64,000 nucleotides of DNA. It comes from Vagococcus elongatus (lineage in GTDB: Bacteria > Bacillota > Bacilli > Lactobacillales > Vagococcaceae). The stretch lies in NCBI RefSeq assembly GCF_003987645.1, contig NZ_NGKA01000014.1, positions 1-64,000 on the forward strand, written 5' to 3'. The notes under the pieces are model-generated. The model searched no databases. It was given only the letters and a program-made list of their open reading frames with translations, and had not been told where the DNA came from. Made by a program: the position numbers and the translations under genes. Numbering within the stretch: position 1 is the first letter of the stretch; every line of letters begins with the position of its first letter. Shown here piece by piece: positions 1 through 6,896 of this stretch.

Positions 1-1
1 A

Positions 2-1345
2 AGTCAAACCGTCACCTATGTCTATCAACAACAAGGTACCGTCACTGTCCGTTATGTGGACACGAACGATAAAGAGCTTGCAAAACCAGTCACTTTGACC
101 GGTGGTGTGAACGAACCTTATGACACAACACAAAAAGAATTCTCCGGGTATAAATTTGTTGAAGTCAAAGGGGCTCCCGCCTCTGGCGAGTTTAAACCAG
201 AAAGTCAAACGGTCACCTATGTCTATCAACAACAAGGTACCGTCACTGTCCGTTATGTGGACATGGACGACAAAGAGCTTGCTGAACCGATCACTTTGAC
301 CGGTGGTGTGAACGAACCGTATCAAACTGAACCAAAAGAAATTTCCGGGTATAAATTTGTTGAAGTCAAAGGGGCGCCAGCTGCAGGCGAGTTTAAAGCA
401 GAAAATCAAACGGTCACCTATGTCTATCAACAACAAGGTACTGTCACTGTCCGTTATGTAGACATGGACGACAAAGAGCTTGCTGAACCGATCACTTTGA
501 CCGGGGGTGTGAACGAACCGTATCAAACTGAACCAGAAAAAATCTCCGGATATAAATTTGTTGAAGTCAAAGGGGCACCAGCTACGGGAGAGTTTAAAGC
601 AGAGAGTCAAACCGTCACCTATGTCTATCAACTTTTAACAGGAACTGTAGTTACAGAGCATGTTTATATTGATGATAATAATAACGAAACCCAAATAGTA
701 GATGCCATAGAAAAAACGTACAATCATGGAGAAACTTACTTAACTGAAGAACAAAATTTCGAGGGCTTTGAATTTATAAGAACTGAAGGTGGTACTCCCA
801 CGGGAACCGTGACGGGAGGAAGTGTGATCCATGTTAAGTATATTTATAAGGAAATAAAAGGAACGGTCACTATTATTGGTTATGATGAAAACAAGAATGA
901 AATTTATCGGAAAACAATATCTGAACGGGTCGGAACCGAATATGCTATTCAACCACCGGAGATACCCGGTTACCTAGTGATTGACAATATTTTACCAGAT
1001 AATGCGCAAGGGGAGTACATAGATGGTAACATCGATGTCATATTTTATTACTCTTCTGAACAAGGTCGGATAGTTCAGACCACGAATATTGTTTTTAAGG
1101 ATTATAATACAGGGGGTATTATTGATGAAGGCTACTCTGAAATTGCTACTGATGGAGAAAATTACAGCTATACTATAAAGAGTATTCCAGGTTATTACAT
1201 AGAGAGACTTGTTGTAGATATGATTTCAGGCTTTCCACTTCCTTTTGAAACATCTGTTTCTCCTGATGGGCAATCTGGAACGATATCAGGAGTTGCAAAA
1301 GGCGACGTTATTATCACGGTCTATTTGGAGCTAACAAAACAATAA
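2..1345 (+). CDS. MucBP-repeat surface protein, 3' part (5' truncated by window edge)
   Basis: The reading frame is open from the left edge, so this is the C-terminal 447 codons of a larger protein. It begins with three near-identical 67-residue MucBP-type repeats. Each starts near GTVTVRYVD, contains a YKFVEVKGAP block and ends with QTVTYVYQ. Three or so more diverged units follow (GTVVTEHVY..., GTVTIIGYDEN..., and a last one with an IPGY motif). MucBP repeats are known from mucin- and surface-binding proteins of lactobacilli and enterococci. The end is odd: the protein stops at VYLELTKQ, and no LPXTG motif, hydrophobic segment or basic tail is visible in this or the following sequence. It is therefore either secreted, held by a domain upstream of the window, or a decayed C-terminus. 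Confidence 0.8.
   Translation, partial: SQTVTYVYQQQGTVTVRYVDTNDKELAKPVTLTGGVNEPYDTTQKEFSGYKFVEVKGAPASGEFKPESQTVTYVYQQQGTVTVRYVDMDDKELAEPITLTGGVNEPYQTEPKEISGYKFVEVKGAPAAGEFKAENQTVTYVYQQQGTVTVRYVDMDDKELAEPITLTGGVNEPYQTEPEKISGYKFVEVKGAPATGEFKAESQTVTYVYQLLTGTVVTEHVYIDDNNNETQIVDAIEKTYNHGETYLTEEQNFEGFEFIRTEGGTPTGTVTGGSVIHVKYIYKEIKGTVTIIGYDENKNEIYRKTISERVGTEYAIQPPEIPGYLVIDNILPDNAQGEYIDGNIDVIFYYSSEQGRIVQTTNIVFKDYNTGGIIDEGYSEIATDGENYSYTIKSIPGYYIERLVVDMISGFPLPFETSVSPDGQSGTISGVAKGDVIITVYLELTKQ
35..637 (+). repeat. Three tandem 201-bp repeats encoding MucBP units
   Basis: Copies start at 35, 236 and 437 with an exact 201-bp period (67 codons). They differ at scattered bases; the segment around GGTACCGTCACTGTCCG is almost unchanged between copies. 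Such similarity points to recent duplication or homogenisation. Confidence 0.9.
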
Positions 1346-1804
1346 ATTTCTATCTCTTAAAAACCATGATTTGATGGTCTATTCTCCTATATGAATGTTC
1401 AGAGGAAAAACTACTCATCAACGATTATTAGATCACTAATGATATGTGAAGATTAATGTTTCATGGTCTTCTTTTGATGTTTATCATCTATTTTTAGTTC
1501 TTACTCTTCATTAGTTTGGCAAAGATAGTTCGTTTTTCAAAACTATGCCTCCTCCAGCTATCTGATGTAACAAATGTAAAATATGCTTCTACTTCCCCCT
1601 GTAATCGCAAGGATTACAGGGGGAAGTGTTTCATAGCTGTCCCAACAAACGAACGAACGAACCTAAAATTATATGACACAAACTTTGATACAACGTTGAT
1701 TATCAAATATCTTCTTTATATTATCTCTACTAAAGCGATACCTTGCTAAACTGTGTATTCGTGTATATGATAAAATGAGTGATAATAAAAGGAGTGCGGT
1801 TAAA
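1346..1804. other. Intergenic region with a long palindrome
   Basis: Nothing that I can support as a gene. The region contains the palindrome at 1591-1627, a short tandem CGAA-type run near 1645-1660, and a possible weak promoter for the next gene (TTGCTA near 1742, TATGATAAA near 1766). Confidence 0.5.
1591..1627. repeat. Perfect 16-bp inverted repeat, 5-base loop
   Basis: The arm ACTTCCCCCTGTAATC (1591-1606) is followed by GCAAG and then its exact reverse complement (1612-1627). Neither strand has a T tract after the stem, so it is not a standard terminator. It could be a small dispersed palindromic repeat or a protein-binding site. Confidence 0.85.
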
Positions 1805-2341
1805 ATGAAACAAAAAATTCAAATTTGGGATCATGCAGAAGAAATTTTAAGTGCTGTTTCAAAAGGTGTTCTTCTTACCACCAAGTCAAAAGATAAAGTA
1901 AATGCCATGACTATTTCATGGGGAACTCTGGGAATTGAATGGTCAAAACCTATTTTCACTGTTTTTGTTCGTGAGAATCGTTTTACCCGCCAACTACTAG
2001 AAGAAAATGGCGAATTTACCATCAACATACCGATGGAAAATTTTGACAAGAAAATTTTAGGAATCTGCGGCAAAAAAACTGGACGGAATACTGATAAAAT
2101 CGAGGAAGCAAAGTTAACTCTAGTAGAATCTGAAAAAATTTCGGTTCCTGCCATTCGTGAACTTCCACTCACATTAGAATGTCGTGTAATCTACAAACAA
2201 AAACAGGACCCTGAAGCTATCACGGAAGATAATAAAAATAAATATTATCCTCAAGATGTGGACAGTAGCTTTCACGGTTCAAACCGTGACTACCATACGG
2301 CCTATTACGGAGAAATCTTAGATGCCTACATTATCCAATGA
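1805..2341 (+). CDS. Flavin reductase-like domain protein
   Basis: A 178-aa protein of the FMN-binding split-barrel flavin reductase-like family. These typically bind FMN and supply reduced flavin, or are uncharacterised flavoproteins. The N-terminal block GVLLTTKSKDKVNAMTISWG and the following PIFTVFVRENRFT region match the family pattern. An in-frame ATG exists 30 bases upstream, but AAAGGAG lies 10 bases before the ATG at 1805, which decides the start. The gene stands alone between intergenic regions. Substrate or partner cannot be told. Confidence 0.75.
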   Translation: MKQKIQIWDHAEEILSAVSKGVLLTTKSKDKVNAMTISWGTLGIEWSKPIFTVFVRENRFTRQLLEENGEFTINIPMENFDKKILGICGKKTGRNTDKIEEAKLTLVESEKISVPAIRELPLTLECRVIYKQKQDPEAITEDNKNKYYPQDVDSSFHGSNRDYHTAYYGEILDAYIIQ

Positions 2342-2471
2342 TACCAATACTTCTAACCAAACAAATAGCTCTTACCAAAGTTGACATTCTTTCTGGTATG
2401 CCCTGGGCGAACTAACCAGTTTCTTCAGAAATTCATAGTCAAGTTTCAATTCGATATTTTTTCATCTCAAC

Positions 2472-2511
2472 AAATCAGCAGATAGATTAAAAGTCTTTCT
2501 GCTGATTTTTT
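2472..2511 (+). terminator. Intrinsic terminator
   Basis: Stem AAATCAGCAGA / TCTGCTGATTT followed by a T run. It lies about 130 bases after the flavin reductase-like gene. Confidence 0.8.
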
Positions 2512-2652
2512 GTGCTAAATAACTACTTGGAAGCTTATGATGTTAGAAACCACTTTTACTTAACCTCTCTGTAAATTCATCTGGAACATCAATTGTCTTC
2601 AAATTGGTAATATGCTATGATTAATTTATCTTATAACAACGAGGTGAAACAC

Positions 2653-2775
2653 GTGTCCAGCTATCCAAAAATAGCCAAATACTTGATTATCGGTACACTA
2701 GCAAAATGCGGTAGTTTAGCTGTACCCTATTTGAGTGCGTCTTTTTTTGATGGTACACGTGTCTTGATCGGCTAA
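2653..2775 (+). CDS. Short hydrophobic ORF, possible transporter remnant
   Basis: A 40-aa frame starting at GTG with an AACGAGGTGAAAC ribosome-binding-like sequence just upstream. The product (YLIIGTLAKCGSLAVPYLS core) looks like one hydrophobic segment reminiscent of the first helix of an MFS carrier, but it stops soon after. It is followed within 30 bases by the terminator at 2801-2832. It may be a decayed gene or a leader peptide; I cannot decide. Confidence 0.3.
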   Translation: MSSYPKIAKYLIIGTLAKCGSLAVPYLSASFFDGTRVLIG

Positions 2776-2800
2776 AATAATTCTTTTCATAGAATTACTC

Positions 2801-2832
2801 CCGATGCGTGTATCTAGACGCATCGGTTTTTT
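2801..2832 (+). terminator. Intrinsic terminator upstream of the ABC exporter
   Basis: Stem CCGATGCGT / ACGCATCGG followed by TTTTTT. It sits 36 bases before the first ABC permease gene, leaving little room for a promoter. It may act as an attenuator of the ABC operon together with the short frame 2653-2775. Confidence 0.75.
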
Positions 2833-2867
2833 GTGTCTAAAATTTTATGAGAGGATGACTTTTACTA

Positions 2868-3650
2868 ATGTTTAAATCGTTTATAATTACCATTAAAATA
2901 TCTTACAACCAAGAATTTAGCGGTGGTCTTCTCCCCGTTTTTAAAAAGCAGCTACTCAATTATATTTGGTTTTATTTTATGTGCCAGATATGGCTGTTTA
3001 TCGGACAAAACTCCGAAATGTCTTTGACCACTTCCCAGTTGCTGACGTATTCCCTTTTGTCCACAGTTTTCAGGCCACAAATGGATATTATTACTCCTGC
3101 CACCTCTTCCATGTGGGAAGGCTCCATAATTGGTCGATACACAAGGCCAATGCCTATCTTTTCCAGTTTTATAGCGGAAACGATCGGGAAAATTTGGATA
3201 CCGACATTTTTTACACTCTCTTTTCCTTTGATAGTTTTGGCTTCTATTGCTGGAATAAACCCGCTGCCAGATTCTTTTTACACCGGGATAATGGGGATGA
3301 TTAGTCTCTTGCTGTCAGTGAGTCTTGGGTTTGCGATGGATTTTATTTTTGCGGCTCTTGCCATGCACTTAAAAGATAAGTGCTGGGCTGCCCTGCAAAT
3401 TAGAGAATCGTTGTTAAATCTTCTTACTGGAGCGGTGATTCCATTGAACGTGATGCCCCTTCCTGTAGGAAATTTTCTTAGGCTTCTCCCCTTTGCCTCT
3501 TTGGCAAGTGTGCCGATAAATATCTATATGGGAATAATCAAACCTGCAAATGCTTTATTGATGCAAGTGGTTTGGAATGTCCTGTTTTGGACAATTGCGT
3601 CTATCGTTTATAAAAAAAGCGAAGAGGAGATGATCTCTTTTGGCGGCTAA
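2868..3650 (+). CDS. ABC-2 type exporter permease, subunit 1
   Basis: A 260-aa membrane protein with about six hydrophobic segments, of the uncharacterised ABC-2 permease type paired with COG4586-like ATPases. It is the first of three consecutive genes, overlapping the second permease by 11 bases. Two dissimilar permeases and one ATPase form the expected heteromeric exporter. Substrate unknown; members elsewhere have been linked to drug or viologen export, but nothing here identifies the cargo. Confidence 0.75.
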   Translation: MFKSFIITIKISYNQEFSGGLLPVFKKQLLNYIWFYFMCQIWLFIGQNSEMSLTTSQLLTYSLLSTVFRPQMDIITPATSSMWEGSIIGRYTRPMPIFSSFIAETIGKIWIPTFFTLSFPLIVLASIAGINPLPDSFYTGIMGMISLLLSVSLGFAMDFIFAALAMHLKDKCWAALQIRESLLNLLTGAVIPLNVMPLPVGNFLRLLPFASLASVPINIYMGIIKPANALLMQVVWNVLFWTIASIVYKKSEEEMISFGG

Positions 3651-4437
3651 CATAAAAGTTACCTTTAGACTACTTAAACTCCACGCAAAAATGGATTTAC
3701 TTTGGTTTCTAAGAGAACCATCCTCATTTTTTATTTATATTTTTTCAGAGACAGTCTCTGCCCTTTCCGCTGTAGCAAGTGTCTTTCTACTTTCAACTCA
3801 GTTTGGTAAAGGAACAGGAATCAGCAACAATCAGATTATTTTTATGCTGGGATATAGTCTTTTAGTTGATGGAATTTACTGGCTTTTCTTCCGAGGGAAT
3901 AATATGGGAGAAATCAGCAGGATCATCGGTCGGGGACAACTCGACCACTGTATGACTCAGCCAGTGCCCTTACCGATTCAACTTTTGACCAATGGCTTTT
4001 CCCCTGTTTCCAGCAGTCATATATTCCTTACGGGGATTATCGTTACTGTGTACGCAGCTCATCAATTAAAGTTAAAGATCTCTATCTTGTGGTTATTGTT
4101 ATTGATCGGCTATGTGTTTTTGTCCATGTTTATTATTTTATCCCTAGTTTATATTTTTTCCGCCAGAGCTTTTTATTCTCCTGTGGCTTCGGAAGAAGTA
4201 GCAGGTGAGATTTTATCGTTTACAGCCATCAAAGTGTATCCTTTGAACGGTTTTCCAAAAACGATACAAAATATTTTGCTTACCGTTTTACCCATAGGAC
4301 TTACTGCTTGGTTTCCCAGTATTCTTCTGCTAAATGCAGCTACGAAAGAAACAATCAAACTAGCCTATGGAATTTTACCAGTAATTGCCAGCATGTTTAT
4401 ATTAATTGCTGCATTACTCTTTTTAGGAAGGGATTAA
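3640..4437 (+). CDS. ABC-2 type exporter permease, subunit 2
   Basis: A 265-aa membrane protein with several hydrophobic segments and an N-terminal cytoplasmic stretch (KLHAKMDLLWFLREP). It probably starts at TTG 3640 with AGGAGATG upstream, inside the end of subunit 1, implying translational coupling. It is the second permease of the three-gene exporter. Confidence 0.75.
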   Translation: MAANIKVTFRLLKLHAKMDLLWFLREPSSFFIYIFSETVSALSAVASVFLLSTQFGKGTGISNNQIIFMLGYSLLVDGIYWLFFRGNNMGEISRIIGRGQLDHCMTQPVPLPIQLLTNGFSPVSSSHIFLTGIIVTVYAAHQLKLKISILWLLLLIGYVFLSMFIILSLVYIFSARAFYSPVASEEVAGEILSFTAIKVYPLNGFPKTIQNILLTVLPIGLTAWFPSILLLNAATKETIKLAYGILPVIASMFILIAALLFLGRD

Positions 4438-4443
4438 AATATT

Positions 4444-5445
4444 ATGAAACAAACAGCAGCCCAAGATATTCCGGTTTTGGTCATCGATAAAGTCACAAAA
4501 AACTATACAAAGCTTCAACCAAAAAATAATTTAAAAGAGACGCTCGTTCACTTTATAAAGCCGCAAAAAATAATAACAACAGCTCTCAATGACATTTCCT
4601 TAACGGTAAATAAAGGAGAATTCGTCGCCTACGCCGGTGCGAATGGTGCCGGCAAGTCCACCACAATGAAAATATTATCTGGTATTCTTCAGCCTAATAG
4701 CGGAAATGTGCGGGTTCTTGGACTGGATCCTTCCTTGAATCGGGTAACATTGATGAAGAAAATCGGTGTGTTATTCGGACAACGGACAGAACTTTGGTGG
4801 GATCAGCCAATCATTACCAGTTTTGAATGGAAAAAAACAGTGTGGGATATTCCAAATGATGTGTACCGCCTAAATTTAGAAATGATAACTGACTTGCTTG
4901 ATTTAGGTCCGCTTCTTAATACTTTTTCAAGGGAACTCAGTCTCGGTCAGCGTATGCGTGCAGATTTGGGCATGCTTTTGCTTCATAATCCGGAAGTCAT
5001 CTTTTTAGATGAGCCTACTCTTGGGCTAGACGTCCTTGCGAAAAGGCAAATGATTGCTTTTTTAAAAGAATTAAATGCAGAAAAAAAGACCACCATTTTA
5101 GTGACGAGCCATGATATGACTGACCTAGAAGAGATGGCACAGAGAATCATTTTATTGTCTCAGGGCAACATTATTTTTGATGGTAATTTTCAGCAACTGC
5201 GGGATGTCAGAGGCAGTATCTCTGAAATACATATCGAAGTAACAGGAACACCCCCGGTGATGGACTCCTTAAAACTGCTTGAAAGTAGTGGTAATAACCA
5301 TGTTTATTCGATGGTTGATTCAAGCATTCCTTTAAATCAACTACTACGTGAGTTATCAAAAATCGAAAATCTTAAAAATTTGGAAATACGGAAAACATCG
5401 ATTGAAGATATTATCGCTGCATTGTATCGAGAATTACGTGGGTGA
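4444..5445 (+). CDS. ABC exporter ATPase (COG4586-like)
   Basis: A 333-aa ATP-binding subunit. Walker A GANGAGKST, signature LSLGQRMRADLG and Walker B VIFLDEPTLGLD are all intact, with a switch His in TSHDM. The N-terminal extension before the Walker A (about 60 residues) and the WWDQPI block fit the COG4586 subgroup that pairs with two ABC-2 permeases. It starts 6 bases after the second permease and is followed by a terminator. It powers the exporter encoded by the two preceding genes. Confidence 0.85.
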   Translation: MKQTAAQDIPVLVIDKVTKNYTKLQPKNNLKETLVHFIKPQKIITTALNDISLTVNKGEFVAYAGANGAGKSTTMKILSGILQPNSGNVRVLGLDPSLNRVTLMKKIGVLFGQRTELWWDQPIITSFEWKKTVWDIPNDVYRLNLEMITDLLDLGPLLNTFSRELSLGQRMRADLGMLLLHNPEVIFLDEPTLGLDVLAKRQMIAFLKELNAEKKTTILVTSHDMTDLEEMAQRIILLSQGNIIFDGNFQQLRDVRGSISEIHIEVTGTPPVMDSLKLLESSGNNHVYSMVDSSIPLNQLLRELSKIENLKNLEIRKTSIEDIIAALYRELRG

Positions 5446-5756
5446 GCAGGTTAAATAGAAAAACTAAAAATCCTTCTATGAAAAAAAGAAGGATTTTTGA
5501 TTGCCCGGCGTTTTTAAATGTATTTAGAATACTGCATCCTCACGTTTAAACTGCCTGCTAACTTAAAAATGTTGTCATCGAATTTCGTATTCTTCTTGGG
5601 ATGCGAAAGCACTTTGAGAAAAACTCCCATATAATAGAAAAAAAGACCGTTCAAGCAACTAAAAAGCATGGTTTTGAGCACTTTATTTACTGTAAATAAA
5701 TATTTTTTGACAAAACTATTTTTCTGACTTAATTTAGAGTGAAATTATTTGTCGAA
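5446..5756. other. Intergenic region between convergent genes
   Basis: Holds the bidirectional terminator 5466-5498. I see no gene in the rest. Confidence 0.6.
5466..5498. terminator. Bidirectional intrinsic terminator
   Basis: Stem AAAATCCTTCT / AGAAGGATTTTT with flanking A and T runs, directly after the ABC ATPase gene. Confidence 0.85.
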
Positions 5757-6662
5757 CTACTGGTCCTTAACTTCGAAATCATCTCCATCTAAATCACTTT
5801 TAAAAGAAAGGTCTTCACGCAAACCGCTTACACTCGACGTTAATTCCGGAAGGGCTGAAGTTAAATTGGTATGGACTCTAATTTGAATCAGATGGTCTTC
5901 AGGAAGTTCAACATTATTTTTATCCAAATAATTATTAATTTGCGTGTAAAACCGATGAATCCCTTGTGGACTCAAATCATTTATGTCAATACTTTTCCCG
6001 TCCATAAGAGTAGCAGCATTAATGGGATCACCTTTACTCCAACTTGGTCGAAATAATCTCGTACCGTTATAAGCGTATCTATCAAAATTTGATTCTATTG
6101 TTGTGTCTTGAATTATGGCATAAATCCTTTCATTACTTAGGGAAAAGTCATATAAATATATCTCTCCGTCTTCAAATTCCTTTCTGTCTCTCAGTTTATT
6201 GAATACTTGCTCGATACCTTCTTGAGACTCTAGAATCTTTGACTCTCTGCCAATGTATCCTCTACTTTCACCCGCAAGCCTAAGTGTTTCATAATACTTA
6301 ATTTTACCTGTTACAACAATAAATACCATCCCAACAAGTCCGACAATCATTAGTAAGGAAACTAGTCTTTTCCTCAAAGAGGATTTCTTTTCTTTTTGGT
6401 TTGGTTTGTGGGTGTATTCTGGAATATGCTTGCCCTCATACGCTTTAAACATTATTTCTTTTGCGTCTGTTAATCCAAGGCCTGTTTGACTTCTAAGGCT
6501 TTTTATAGCTTTAATCCTAGCATCTCCGCACTCTCTCATGATTTCTGATAAATTGATATCAACGCCATTTATTCGAACAATAGTATCTTCAGATTTTAAA
6601 GCAGTCCCGCAGTTTGAACAAAACTTGCCCGTTGCCTTCTCTCCGCAATTTGGACAAAGCAT
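5757..6662 (-). CDS. Zinc-ribbon, L7/L12-like membrane protein
   Basis: A 301-aa protein with an unusual order of parts. An N-terminal zinc ribbon (CPNCG...FCSNCG, residues 3-20) is followed by a region resembling the ribosomal L7/L12 C-terminal domain (RIKAIKSLRSQTGLGLTDAKE, about 45-70). One membrane segment follows (LLMIVGLVGMVFIVV, about 103-117), then a long extracytoplasmic domain without a recognisable family. The start is the ATG preceded by AGAGGTGAG rather than the one 24 bases upstream. Function unknown. It lies just outside the ICE end and could be chromosomal or a leftover of an older element. Confidence 0.6.
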   Translation of the reverse strand: MLCPNCGEKATGKFCSNCGTALKSEDTIVRINGVDINLSEIMRECGDARIKAIKSLRSQTGLGLTDAKEIMFKAYEGKHIPEYTHKPNQKEKKSSLRKRLVSLLMIVGLVGMVFIVVTGKIKYYETLRLAGESRGYIGRESKILESQEGIEQVFNKLRDRKEFEDGEIYLYDFSLSNERIYAIIQDTTIESNFDRYAYNGTRLFRPSWSKGDPINAATLMDGKSIDINDLSPQGIHRFYTQINNYLDKNNVELPEDHLIQIRVHTNLTSALPELTSSVSGLREDLSFKSDLDGDDFEVKDQ

Positions 6663-6896
6663 AAGCAACTCACCTCTCATACACATTTTGTTGTTTGGTG
6701 TATTCTATTTAATGTAATATTATCATACCTCTAAGTTTCATTCTATTTCTTAGCTTGGGGGATATTTTCATCTGCAGCACTATCTACAATATGTTCCTAT
6801 AACTCTAATTCTTCTACTTGAAACTTATACAAAAAAGTACTGAATAAGCTTATAACAACTAACAATACCTCAAGAGTTTATTAAGCGCCTTATTTT
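6663..6896. other. Intergenic region
   Basis: Only an AT-rich upstream region for the zinc-ribbon gene is visible (possible extended -10 near 6718-6730 on the minus strand). No gene seen. Confidence 0.4.

Larger units (their letters stand above)
2342..2867. other. Intergenic region with two terminators and a 40-codon open frame
   Basis: Contains two intrinsic terminators (2472-2511 and 2801-2832) and, between them, a short open frame at 2653-2775 described separately. I see nothing else that can be supported. Confidence 0.6.

Noticed and set aside
1516-1749. 77-aa plus-strand frame
   Set aside because: It runs through the perfect palindrome and has no ribosome-binding site or family resemblance.
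3100-3120. Another ICE core-like sequence (CCATGTGGGA)
   Set aside because: Only partial match and inside an ABC permease gene; no rlmD-like context.
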